DNA of 64,000 bases. It comes from Dasyornis broadbenti (taxonomy: Eukaryota; Chordata; Aves; Passeriformes; Dasyornithidae). Made by a program: the position numbers and the translations under genes. Every line of letters begins with the position of its first letter. Position 1 is the first letter of the stretch. Shown piece by piece: positions 1 through 11,290 of this stretch. Location of the stretch: the NCBI GenBank assembly GCA_013397935.1, contig VZRN01004715.1, positions 734,870 through 798,869 of the forward strand. The letters run 5' to 3'. The notes beneath the pieces are model-generated. The model saw only the letters and a program-made list of their open reading frames with translations, was not told the origin of the DNA and ran no database searches.

Positions 1-10
1 GGGGGGGGGG
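1..10. repeat. Homopolymer G run at the window edge
   Basis: The window opens with ten G in a row and then runs into ordinary AT-rich sequence. This could be a true G tract cut by the window edge or a low-quality contig end. The sequence alone cannot separate these. Confidence 0.6.
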
Positions 11-11
11 A

Positions 12-2439
12 GACCTACAAAAATTGGAAACACCGTTTATTTGGAGCTTCTTTCTTTCTTAAATTCTTGAAGAAATACTTTTTCTCAACAGAATATTTCA
101 GTAACAGATAAAAGAAAATTAAGGATTTTATTTTGGTGGAACAGAGAAGATTGTCTCACATTCTTCTGACTTTTTTCAAGGCAACAGCATAGTCTACCTG
201 TAACTATTTTACTATATATAATTTTTAAGAGTCTTGTTTTATTGAAGAAGAAATTTTTCAAAGCAGAGGGTTTATTTTCTATTATTTTTTATAAACAGAA
301 TAAGGAATTATAAGGTTTGTGTTATATTTTTTCACAAATACTATAGAACAAAAGAAAATGGGTATAAATATGCATAAAATATTTCAAGTTATATAGTCTT
401 TTATATACTTTGGATCACTGAGCAGGATCCTTCTTAAAGTACACCCTATTTCCCAAACTGATATTAAAAAAACTAATCATATTGGTTGTAAAATGCTTTT
501 CCTTTTGATAAATTCAGAAAAGGGTACCTTGAAGAAAATTGTGCTGTGTTCTGAAGAGACCTGAAAGCCACACTCTGACCGCTGAACTGCTGCCTTAGAC
601 ACATCTCATCTTGTGTTTCATGGAAGTTTCATGTATGCATTCCTGCCCCTACTAAGGAGCTATAATTTCATCTGGTGTAGATGCATACTGACTCTGCTCA
701 CTGTCTCTTGAAATCAGAGTGCTTAGCAAGCTTTTTATCATCCATTTATGGAACTTCAAAAACTTTTGAAGCACAACAGTGCAGGATATTTCCTGTTCAC
801 AGAAAAATAAATACTTTTGAAGACACACTGACTAATAATTAATCTGATAGACCATTGAATTTGAGGGAATTCTAGACATTAGTTTGTGAGTACTGTAACA
901 ATCCTGCAATAGTAAGAACTGTCACATATATAAAACTGTACAAGCAAACTAAAACAATTTTAAAAGCAGTCTTTACCGTAAGAAGTAAAATTTATTACAC
1001 TGGGTAAGATTGTTATTAACAGCCTTTTCACTATTGCACTTAATTCCAAAAGTTTGGATAAAAAAAGTTTGTCATGACAAAACATGACAGAAGTTTGGAT
1101 ACTGAGATCAAATTGTTCTAGGCAATACTGCACCTTCCATTACATTTCTATCTAAAATGGACAAACAGTCTTCTGCTGTTTAAGAAAACATAGTGGTTAA
1201 CTTGCACAACAAAAATGCTTCCAATATCCATCTTTCTCAAAATGATGAAGGACGCCAGAATCTGAAGCTTCCCACCTGACTAAACTAGGACTATTTAAAC
1301 TGGAAATAATTAAGAAACCACCGTCTTTCTCATTTACTCTGGAATACATCCAATTGCTTTATATTGACATAGAAAACATAGCAAGGAGATAATAGAAAAA
1401 AACTTACCCATTAAATAAAAGCTTGGACTTTGAAGATATCTTTGATACAATCCTTCACAGAAGATTATTAACGAAACAGAAGCCACAGAATAAATTATAA
1501 AAGTTCTGTTTCATATTAGAAAATGGCTCAGAGATATGAAAACAAAGAGTAGATATAAGTGTTCATTTTCAACATGGAAGAAGGTTAATAATGAGATGCC
1601 CCTGTATTCTTCCTAACAGTAGTGGTACTTGACACATTTATTACACACTTATTAATGTCCTGAAGAAAAAGATTAATAGAAAGATGGACTAAAGCCTCTT
1701 TCTGAAAATGATGTAGGTTGAGAATGAAAAAATCAACACAGAATCTCATGCACAAACAAGACAGACAATTAGCTGTCATAACACTAAAGGAAATTCCTAA
1801 AGCATAAGCAAAGGTGAATGTTGGATTTGGCCACTTTACATTAATTTACCCATATTGACACCTCCTAAATCAACATAAATCACTAAGAAAAAGAATAGTT
1901 TAATGATAGGCAATTTATTTAATGAACATTTAATGTGTAATGTATTTAATTCTTCAATGTACCCAGGAAAAAAATAAAATTGCGAAGCAAATAACATGTT
2001 AATTTCTACTGAAGAACAATAGAGTATTGCAAATGAATTACTACTTTTTTGTGGATTGCTGTCCTGCCATTAGAAAAGCTCTATAGATGGCATAAAAGAA
2101 CTTGAAGATAAAGTATGGAGGAAGATTTAATGGTTAGAACCATACTTTTGTGATGTAAATGATACAGGTATTATATTGTACAATTACTATAAATTATAGA
2201 CAAGTTGAATGACTCATAATAATTCACACTACTAAGAAAAATTTCACCCAATAAAGCAACAAAGGCAACAAATTTAAAAATCATATCAAGACATTATTTG
2301 TTTCTTACCACACAAACATATACATCTAAATGGCTTACTGTAACATTGCACTGGTTACCAAGATTAGGCCATAAAAATAATTATAAACTCTCAGTTACAA
2401 GAGAAAGATTTTCACAAAACACTAAAAAATCTTTCTAAG
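12..2439. other. Unique AT-rich noncoding DNA
   Basis: I see no repeat family, RNA gene or convincing reading frame here. The only notable open frame is 64 codons on the minus strand (1585-1779), without a recognisable motif. Confidence 0.6.
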
Positions 2440-2520
2440 AGAATAATGAACCCATGGAACATGTTGCTGTGGAGACTGTGGAATCTCCATCACTGGATAT
2501 TGTACAAGTATCTGTCAAAA
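2440..2520 (+). mobile_element. Possible short CR1 LINE fragment
   Basis: The stretch reading 'ttgctgtggagactgtggaa' followed by 'tctccatcactggatat' resembles the CR1 3'-UTR segment that normally reads like 'gagaggttgtggagtctccatccttgga', in sense orientation. The match is short and diverged and lacks the terminal CR1 repeat, so it may be coincidental. Confidence 0.35.
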
Positions 2521-2775
2521 ATATCCCACTGTTCTTCTCTGCAGGTGTAAGAAAATTAAATAACATTCTGAGTTTTCCTCCAGCTGTATCATATGATTAA
2601 TTTGGTCTTCTCTTCTGGCACCATAAACCAAACAAAACAAGCAACCAAAAATCTCTTCAAGTTAACAACCACAGATTTTTTTGGTTTAGTAGAGTCTAGG
2701 CACACAGGCAGCACGCCTAAAATAATCAGATAATCTCTTTTTAAAAACTCAGCAAAGAAAGATTAAAGTCCTGTA

Positions 2776-2796
2776 GGGGACGGGGTGGGGGACGGG
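2776..2796 (+). other. Canonical G-quadruplex motif
   Basis: Four runs of G (4, 4, 5 and 3 bases) are separated by loops of only 2, 1 and 2 bases. The nonamer GGGGACGGG occurs twice inside it. Short loops and four G runs meet the usual definition of a stable intramolecular G-quadruplex. It stands alone in AT-rich DNA with no CpG island or gene around it. Confidence 0.75.
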
Positions 2797-4067
2797 ACAT
2801 GATTAACTATATTTAACCAGAGCATTTGAGAAACAGAAGATGTTACAGGAGAGAAGTCACTTCATATGTTTATTGATGAATGCAAGAGTATTTAATGTTT
2901 TTCACTCTCTCAGCAGGCTTCTTCTTGTTATACCCACTTAAGAGACAGAAACTGGTTTCATAAAGAGTAAAAATTCCAGTGAAGTTGCATGAGAATTTGT
3001 TTGGCACAGAGAATGGAGTAAATGTCCCTGCAATGCAGAGGTATTTTTATTTTCTATCACTGGACAAAGTTTGTTCTTTAATACTAAAAATCTTTGAACA
3101 CCCCACACATGCAGTCAATACTGTTTCATTTTAAACATTTTTCTAGATGAAGTTTCAAATTTGCTTTATAAAAGTACTCGGGAATGTATTTTAATTAAGG
3201 TCAAAATGTTACCCTTTCCATCAGTGAACACACTGCAGTAGATATTTTTGGATCTGAAATCTCAAGTGATTTTCAAAAAGCTGCTATGATTCGGCTTGAA
3301 TTTCTATTTGCATGTTTGCCTGAAGGCCTTCTGGGTATTCTGCATATAGATAATTCATTGGTTTTGTTTTCTGGATGTTTTATCAGTTACTCATGAGAGT
3401 TCAGTTATTTCAAATGTGGTCAATGTCATCTGTGTTAACACTAAAGGTCCAATTGAAAGTGAGTAGTTTGAATAGACGCATCTTAGAAAGGCTGGCTGAA
3501 AATCCAAGACTGGACTTTCAGGACAGTATATATGTACTGGACAGCATATAACCAAACCAAATCCTGAAATATAAATAATTTTTCCCAGTCTTTGTCTTGG
3601 TCAGATATGTTGAAAATGGGTGTAGCAAATAGATGAATAAATTGCTATGAACCCAAATATCTTTTTAAAGAACTCTCCAGGAAATGAAAGGAAGCTGCTG
3701 GAAAAACAGTAAACAAAATAAATCTTTTTTTTTCTTTTTCCTGGAATAGTTCATTACAGAAATGTTTGGCTATGAGAAGAATTAAATCTTGCTTGGTTGT
3801 TTTATTTGTTTTGCAGTGAGACTGTATTTTCAAAATTGGTGTTTAGTTTCTTTTTTATCCTACCATAAACACGTACACCAAGACAATTAGGGGGAAAAGT
3901 TAAAATTTTTACTATAAGGACTCTAGAATAGAGGGAGACGAGTCCATACTTCACCAGCTGAATAAATGACAATTTTCAGACAGAAAAAATCTTGTTGCTT
4001 TCTGACTAACGCATTATACAATAGCAGGAAAAAAGAAATGCTTTATCATATAGACAGTTCAGATTCT
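2797..4067. other. Unique AT-rich noncoding DNA
   Basis: No repeat family or gene is recognisable. A minus-strand frame of 62 codons (3645-3833) has no domain and is judged a chance frame. Confidence 0.6.
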
Positions 4068-4142
4068 TCTGGACCAAATTCTTCTCTAGAGAACTACCGC
4101 TGAAGTCAGTGGACTTATGCCAAGGTTGAATTTGACCCAATA
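4068..4142. mobile_element. Relic of an old amniote interspersed repeat
   Basis: The words 'ggaccaaattcttctct', 'gctgaagtcagtgga' and 'gaatttgaccc' occur in the order seen in a widespread bird/reptile repeat that I remember as palindromic around 'gaagtcaatgga'. Identity is judged by memory only. No target-site duplication is visible. Confidence 0.45.
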
Positions 4143-6064
4143 TTATTTTCAAACTGAGATTAGAGAGCAAGTGAACCAGCAAAAGACAATTAAGTCAGTG
4201 ATGCACTTACTATCTTGAGTACTCAAGCAATCTGAAAGCCAGCATAATGCAGTTCTTATTCACCAGGCATGCAAATAAATCAGCTTTAATGTCAATAAAG
4301 TCAGTAATGACAGATTTTATCACTAAGTTATAACTAAGCAATAATGATTGGGAAAAAGGCAAGTAGCTCACAGCAACTGAAGTGATTTTTTATTTTGTCC
4401 TAGGTGAAGCCAAGGGTAACTGAAAAGACTGGCCTTTACTCCCTCTATTATTAACTGCAAATCATTCTTGTCATTTTAGAAGGCAGATCATTTTTTTCCC
4501 AAGTATTACTCACTGTTGTGCTGTGCTTCACACTATGACCTCCTTCAGAGGTGCTACAGTCCATTTCCAATTAGTCTTTACATATTAGTGAGATGCAGTT
4601 TAATTTTAAGGGAATGAAGAAAAAGATATATTTTTATTTATTCTGTAAATGTAGTTACTGATTTAATTCATCCATCAGCAGATATCAGAGAACAAATAAG
4701 TATGATTTAACACTTTATGAACAACCTGTGCAGAACACAATTAGACAGCTACAGCATTCCATTTGTAGTGGTTGCATTTCAGTAAGGAATAAATGTTAGA
4801 TATGATAAAAGCCTTTTTTCACGTTTCTAAACTATTTGATTGAAAGGCATTATAAAAATGCCAGACATTGTTTTTCTTGATATGTAGAAGGAGGAACTCA
4901 GTATATAAATATTTTTTAAATGGTATTGTATTAAGTAGGTAGATGAGTAATTGAAACTCACGCAGACACTTTAAAAGAAAACAAACTTTTTCAACACTTT
5001 ACAACGATGTTTATATGAGTCTGTACAATCATTTTTCTGTCTCTGCATCTTAACCAAAATGTTACACATTTTTGTTATGCATGTAGTTGTTCTCCCCACG
5101 GGAGATGTTTAACAATGGTCAATTACTATGATTCAGAAGTTTTGGCTGACATTCAACAAATATCTGAGCAGCTAATAATGCATTTAGTTCTGTTAGTCCA
5201 CCCATCTGTCCATCACATCTGCCTGTCCTCATAAAGGCTGTCATTAAGCAGCACAGCATTTCTCTAACATCTTCTGTCTACTCACTCATTTTCAGAATGC
5301 CTGGAAGGTAAACAATGTGTGCTCACAATTACATCTTTTCATAAGCTAAAGATAAACATACACTTCCTTATAAATAAACAACAAATAATTTATTTTATTA
5401 CTTTTTTAGTGGCACTTTAATCCATCAAATTTATATGATTATTAGTTAACATTTAATTGAACTAGTTTGAAAACATGAGAAGACAGCTTTCTCTTGTCCT
5501 TAAAACTGACAACTAGTCACCAGTAACATAACCCCCAAAAACACTCTTTCAAGAAAAATAACAATTACTAAGCTTAGCATTTGGTATCTATTTTGGACCT
5601 CACATTGTGGCTGTCTGTTACAGTCCTATGGTGGCTCCTGACTGCTTCTACAAACTATTTAAGCACCTGAGTAGCTTTTCCCACATGGAGAGTCACAGAG
5701 ACATAGATCATAAAAGCAAAGACTGGTGTGCGTGTCCCTGTTCATGTTACATTTGAAATCGTGATGATTATTCCTATAGGTTCAAATTAATCTTCGACTG
5801 CACACTAGTAAGAAAATTCTGACTACTAATTACAATTCAACTGATTTTTAATTACTCTGTTAGTTTTTTAGAAGGTTGAGAAGACAATAATATTGTGAGA
5901 TTCCTTTATGCTTAGGGGTTTTCTTCTCATTCTTTCCTTATTTCCTTTGTACTCTTGACTAGCCAGCATAGTCAATAGTTTATGCAGGTTCAGAGATGTT
6001 CTCCATTTATCCCAATTATTGAAACCTCTGGGTTTAGATTTAGCCTTAGAGTAAAATACAAGTG
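4143..6064. other. Unique AT-rich noncoding DNA
   Basis: I see no identifiable element. A 74-codon minus-strand frame (5868-6092) runs into the neighbouring LTR and is not gene-like. Confidence 0.6.
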
Positions 6065-6070
6065 TATCAC
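6065..6070. repeat. Target-site duplication, left copy
   Basis: The hexamer TATCAC directly precedes the TG terminus of the LTR and is repeated exactly at 6914-6919, directly after its CA terminus. Six base pairs is a normal target-site duplication length for avian retroviral integration. Confidence 0.8.
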
Positions 6071-6331
6071 TGTCGCCGCGTCCACTGGCCACTCTGTTGG
6101 CCCGGCTTGACCAGGGCAGGACGACGTGCAGTGCTTAGGTCACCGGCACCAAGACTCAGGCTGCAACCCCAACACTTCAGCCTCCCAGGGGCGAGCTGTC
6201 TCCCGGCAACCTGGGCCTTGTATCACTGTCCTAGGAGCACTTAGAAGAGCGCAACTGTAGCCTGCTTGTTAAAGTGCGGCGACGGGAGCAAAGAGGAGAG
6301 AGGGATCTCCTGCGTTGGTATAATTTCAGAG

Positions 6332-6337
6332 CCTTTA
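6332..6337 (-). promoter_or_regulatory. LTR polyadenylation signal AATAAA
   Basis: The plus strand reads TTTATT within 'gcctttattaccc', so the LTR sense strand carries AATAAA. Its place downstream of the TTAAAA box fits the R region of the LTR. Confidence 0.55.
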
Positions 6338-6872
6338 TTACCCAGCCTCCAGGGACGAGAGACGTGGGTTTAGGGACACCGAAGGGAACCAAGCACAGAA
6401 GGCACCGAATGAGGGGTGACAAGGGGTTTTAAGGAGGGGAGGAGCTGGGCAGAGATGGGAGGATACAAATCAACTAACCAATAGGAACGGATTACATACA
6501 CAGGGTAAACCAATAGGATACAATCAGGGGCGGTCTCAGGGGTGGGTTCAGAGAATATAACCAATGGAAAAGGGAATACAAGGGATGGTTCCAGAACAAG
6601 GGAGGAGAAAGGGGAAGGGTGTAGGGGATTGACATAACATTAACATAAGAATGACAAGTAACCAAAGAAAACTCCAGAACAGGGGGAGGAGCGTTAGGAT
6701 GAGCGGCGGCCCATGGGAGTGGCCTGCCCTTCGGCACCGCCCTCGCTGTCTGTATCCTGGTTGGGGTCTGCCCATGAAACCTTATTATTGGTCCAAAAAC
6801 TGAAAGTGCGTGGAGCAGACCCCTCGTGAGGAGCGGGCTGGGCTGCGGCCATCCCCGAATCCACAGTCACCG

Positions 6873-6899
6873 AGGTTGCCACATCCTGCGTGGCAACCT
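6873..6899. repeat. 10-bp inverted repeat near the LTR 5' end
   Basis: AGGTTGCCAC (6873-6882) is perfectly complementary to GTGGCAACCT (6890-6899) across a 7-base spacer. It lies just inside the U3 terminus of the reverse-oriented LTR. It could be a protein-binding dyad or simply part of the family consensus. Confidence 0.6.
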
Positions 6900-6913
6900 G
6901 GGCCACCGCAACA

Positions 6914-6919
6914 TATCAC
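6914..6919. repeat. Target-site duplication, right copy
   Basis: TATCAC, identical to 6065-6070, directly abuts the CA end of the solo LTR. Confidence 0.8.
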
Positions 6920-9900
6920 TAAATGTAAAATCTGGATTGTGAAACTTGTAGATTTGATTAGAATAGAGAAAGCACAGAACTGTCAGCATTTGATGAGAAG
7001 AGTGTCAGAAGAACTGAGATGAAGAAAATATAACCTGTACCTGAGTAGACCTCGTTACATTCACTTCCAGAGTGTGCAAACGTTTTCAAAAGCTTAGTTA
7101 AGGTATTTGACCTAATTATACAGACCCCCTCAGTTTGTCAAGTTAGGCAGGGGAAAAAATTCAGCCCATAAAGGAACGTATTTATATCTCTGAGTTTGAG
7201 CAACTCTACTGCCTGTCTCAAGTGCAGTTACAATGAGGAACACTGTGGAGAATGGCAGGCATCCACAAAGAGATGGGTCAGCAATCCAAAGGTAGAAGCA
7301 ATCATGTAGTATTATTAATAGGTCTTTAGTAACTACTCTGTTCTCCTCTCTCTGCTCTTCTTTCCTTTGTTCTTATTTCCCTTTTGCTGAAATGTAGCCT
7401 GATTTTAGCAGTTTTGTTGAAGGAATTGAGAAAACATTAACTGCTTCTTGATTTCCAAACTTATTCCGAGTATCTGCAGCAAAGTTGAGCCATGGCAACT
7501 ACAAATGTCTTATTGGGATGTTCTCACCCTGGCAAGAAACAACTCTTACAATGCATCATTTTTCAAACATAGACTTGGCATCCTGAAAATATCTTCAAGG
7601 AATCCAGACCTTATTATTTGCACCATTACAAGGGCAATTTACCTTTTCCCCCTGATTTACAGAAAAAAAAAAAAAAACCTGTTAAAGGAGAAACAGAAGC
7701 TGCTTCAGAAAAGACATGAGCGAAATAGCTGACAGCATGAGTTGTGCGTGATAGAAGCAGCAGTACTGGTGAAAGTCCATACTTTGAATCCTGCTAATAT
7801 ATGTTGGGTATTGAATGTCAGGTTGAGTAAACTGGCACTGAAAATGGAAGCTACCCCTTTTTAAAAGTTGTGTAATGGGTACATTGAGAAGAGGCAAGAA
7901 AGTAGCTGAAGAATTCAACTTTTTTGTGATAGCATGTTCCAGTTGTCATGTTGGTCACCGTAAAGAAGATTAAAGAATGGCTACACATGGGTTACATTTT
8001 ACATTGGTTCTCCAAATACACCAGGCATTGTGAAACTAGTAATAACTTCCTGAAAGTAAAAAGATGGCAATGTCCATTTATTCAGCTTGAAAAATAAATG
8101 TTTTCTAAATACTTGGAAAGCTTTTTGTCACTTTCAGTCAGCAAATAAAAGGAACAAGAAGAAATGTGTCATGCAAATATAATCTAAAGATAAAAATTAA
8201 AATTAAATAAAACCAGCAAAAAAATCACCTCTTATAATACAACTTATCTTTCAATTCTGTTTCTCTTTCACTCAGTTAAACTTTTTTGGATTATCTGGTA
8301 AGATTCTCAATGTTTTTATCTTCAAAAGGTAAGGTTTACTCTCTGCTGGAGCAAGGCACAAGGAATAACCTTTTCATTAGTCTTTGATCATTGTAACTTC
8401 TGACTGCGATCCAATTAGAGTTTGTTAATTTTATTGTTGTTTTTCAGTAAAGAAAGAAGTAATTATAAATGTAAATACATGAAAAGATGAATAAAATTAT
8501 GTCCATATATAAAACTAAAATTTAAAATAGTATAACAGTGAACACATAAAATCACATATCTTTACATTAAAAATATTAAATATGTGTAAATATTTAAATA
8601 AATATAAATATATATTTAAAATATATACATCCCCAAAGAATATTCCAGAATCAGAGAAGTGTCTAGTTGCCTTGGCCCTCCTTTCAGTTGAAAAACAGTT
8701 ACTTGATTTAAAATGCTACACTTCTATTTCAGAGCACTGGAAGGCTTTGCTGAGCCGTTAGTAGGACACATCACACAGAGGCTATTTTTCCAAACTCAGC
8801 CTCAGAGGGATGTGACCCTTTGGAGTCAAAGTGCAAAGCACAAATACAAAAATATGCTTTTGCACCAGCCATTTTCTCTTCCCTTTTTGTCCTTCTTTAT
8901 TTAGATGGAGCTGCTTGTTCAGTCTTCTGGGTTCAGTCATGCTGTTTGATTTTCCTTTTGAAGGAGAAAAAGACTTCGGCACCAAAATCACTGATATTTT
9001 TTCTGTTGATGCAAATGAGGGTAGAACTCAGCTTAAACATCCAGTCAGGGCATTTCCCTGAATAGGAGCAACTTGGGGTGTCACAGAGCTGCCAAAACTT
9101 AACAATTCCCTGCCCTTCATCTCTGACATGAAGAGTAGGCACAGTGAAGAGGACATGATCAAAGCATTCAGGCCTCATTGATCACCCACAGTAGTCTGTG
9201 TTTAAAGAAAAAGGATCCTGAGCCAAAATATTTAATTTCAAGAATCAAGGCGACTGTAAGGCAGCCATCTCATTGGCGATATTGCTTGTTTGACAAGCAT
9301 ATTTTACTTCTTTCTTAATTAACATAAGGATTAACCTATAATTGCTACTAGTTAGAACCTCTTGACTATAAAGTAGCTGCAATGTCATGCTCATGGTGCA
9401 CTCTTTGCATACGTCTTTATGATTCTAAAACTCTTGCAATTCAAAAAAGTTTTTCAAATTTTGCAGGTATTTGAAAAAATGGGTTTAATTTCATCAGTCA
9501 TGGTCATGTCAGCTCTGCTTCCTCGTCACCTAAGTATAAACACAAAAAGTCATATATCTCATAAAGAATGGGACCTGGATGGCTGCTCTATTCGGAGTTA
9601 CAAATTTAACATTACACCTTTTCAAAAAGAAAAATATCCATAAAAGCACATTTAAGATACTGAGAAATTTAATTTTATGTATATTTTTCTTTAAATGCGT
9701 CATTCCACACGTACTTGAAAAGAAACTCCAGCATGTTACATAATTTGACCAGTCTGAGTATTGCCTTTGCAATCTTCATCAGCACGTACAGTTTCCAAGT
9801 GCAAATGCAAGGTCTCCGAGATATTCTCACTAAGAAACCTTAATTCCTCAGAGAGATTATGTTTACACTGTTCATTCCACTTGGAAAGCAGTCAGAAATA

Positions 9901-10016
9901 ACACTGATGGCTGGGGATATAAAAGAAAAATTTTTATAAGAGGGGGAGAATCTCTTTGTGCATTAAATTTTGAGTTCCATTTTGTGACGATACAAACTAT
10001 AATTTTGTAGGAGAAG
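6920..10016. other. Unique AT-rich noncoding DNA
   Basis: No gene is supported. Between 8560 and 8632 the sequence is almost pure A/T with short TATATAAATAT-like palindromes. Around 8713-9178 several frames on both strands are open at once (up to 81 codons), which points to local composition and not to a gene. A 94-codon frame at 7448-7732 reads through an A tract (7662-7676) and has no recognisable domain. Confidence 0.55.
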
Positions 10017-10059
10017 AAGGAAGGAAGGAAGGAAGGAAGGAAGGAAGGAAGGAAGGAAG
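10017..10059. repeat. (AAGG)n microsatellite
   Basis: About eleven uninterrupted AAGG units form a pure tetranucleotide microsatellite, probably length-polymorphic. Confidence 0.97.
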
Positions 10060-10944
10060 CTGAACAGCAATCAATAGTTTGATTAATTGATTCAAGCCTT
10101 TTATGGTGTTATATGGTTTACAAACAGTTACAGGAGTCCTGAAGTTCTGTAGATTGATTCCACTTTCATTCTATAGTACAAAGGGAATAATTTCAACACT
10201 AGACATGAAAGAAGTTTCAATCACCATAAAGCTTCCCGTGTTTATAACAGCCACATCATCAGAATAGGAGTGTCGCAGTTTTTCCTAGGAAAGTGCAGTC
10301 CATATTTCTACCCCGTGCTAGCTAGAGCACATTGTTGGTTACTTCATGGATAGGTCTTGTGTGAGACTAACCACAGCTTCCAGATTTTGAACCCATTTGC
10401 TGATGTCTAACCAGGTATATTGTGGATGTTCATCAGTGGACTATTATTTCTCCTTTCACTTGTTCTGGAATGTGTTACATGATTGTTACAGCAAGGACAA
10501 TTATCCTTTCCTTTTTATCCTTTTATCCTTTTTATCCTTTGCCTGCTGAATATAATTCAAAAATCTGCTGTTGAAAACCATTGCCAATAAAAATTGGAGA
10601 CTTAAATTCCTTCAAAACTTGGTGTTGAAGTATTTGGGATGTTTTTACGCAAATATTGTACTAAAAACTACCCAACATGTTGTCTAACTATTGGAAAATA
10701 CTGAACACAACACAATATTTTCTGATCTTTTTCATCTTTTCATCATATATTGTCATCTTTAGCTTGTAGCAGTTGTTCACTCTTGAAGAACATATTGAAT
10801 AGCCAAATATTTCTGCTTTTTATTTCCCTGTTTGAGACAATCAAGAAGCTTCATTCAAGGAGCTTCATATGTATCAGAGTCATCTTGGAGGGTTCTCTCA
10901 CAGCTGTAAAGGTGGAACATTCGCCATGTCACTAGATATGTATC
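10060..10944. other. Unique noncoding DNA with a small TTTTATCC repeat
   Basis: No gene is evident. At about 10500-10541 the word TTATCCTTT recurs four times with slight length variation, a minor tandem repeat. Confidence 0.55.
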
Positions 10945-11290
10945 TGTCTTATTTCAGCCAGGACAGGGTTAAATTTTTGCAGTAGCTGGGAGGGGGCATG
11001 GCTGAAAGGGCATGGCCATGATCCGGGTGTTTTTCTATACCACCTCATATCATTGCAGGGGTGGGAGGGAAGGGATTTTGGCTTCCACCAGGAAGGATGT
11101 TCTTTGTGGGTGGAATGTTTTGGTATTATTTTATTTTATGTGTTCGTTCTTTCTTCGTCTTACACCTTTTTTTTTTAATTTATATTGTTGCTGTTACTCT
11201 TCTTTTTCTTTTGTCATTGTTATTTCCAGTAAATTGTTCTTATCTCAACCCATGATCTCTGCTTTTTGTGCCTCCCATTGGAAGTAAACT
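10945..11290 (+). mobile_element. Truncated avian ERV LTR, ERVL-like
   Basis: The block starts TGTCTTATTTCAGCC and contains CAGCCAGGACAGGGTTAA (10955-10972), 'cagtagctggga', 'taccacctcat' and AATTGTTCTTATCTCAAC (11232-11249). The same words in the same order and orientation occur at 61881-62392. I associate this pattern with songbird ERVL-type LTRs from memory. The expected 3' terminus is absent: the similarity fades after 'gcctcccattgg', so the right end appears lost. No flanking duplication is clear. Reading frames of 64 and 91 codons inside it are chance frames. Confidence 0.7.

Larger units (their letters stand above)
6071..6913 (-). mobile_element. Solo LTR of an avian endogenous retrovirus
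   Basis: An 843-bp GC-rich block stands out sharply from AT-rich flanks. It begins TGTCGCCGCG and ends ACCGCAACA, giving the retroviral TG...CA termini, and is bracketed by an exact 6-bp duplication. Read on the minus strand it carries a TTAAAA box (about 6427-6432) and an AATAAA signal (6332-6337) about 95 bp downstream, a sensible U3-R-U5 order. CCAAT words on the plus strand occur near 6478, 6511 and 6559, so on the minus strand they appear as ATTGG. No primer-binding site, gag, pol or env follows on either side, so this is a solo LTR left by LTR-LTR recombination. A possible alternative inner boundary at 6227 is described in the findings. The subfamily is not identified. Confidence 0.85.

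Noticed and set aside
6694..6906. 70-codon minus-strand frame starting just inside the solo LTR
   Set aside because: It lies wholly in the U3 part of the LTR, has no known domain and is explained by GC-rich composition.
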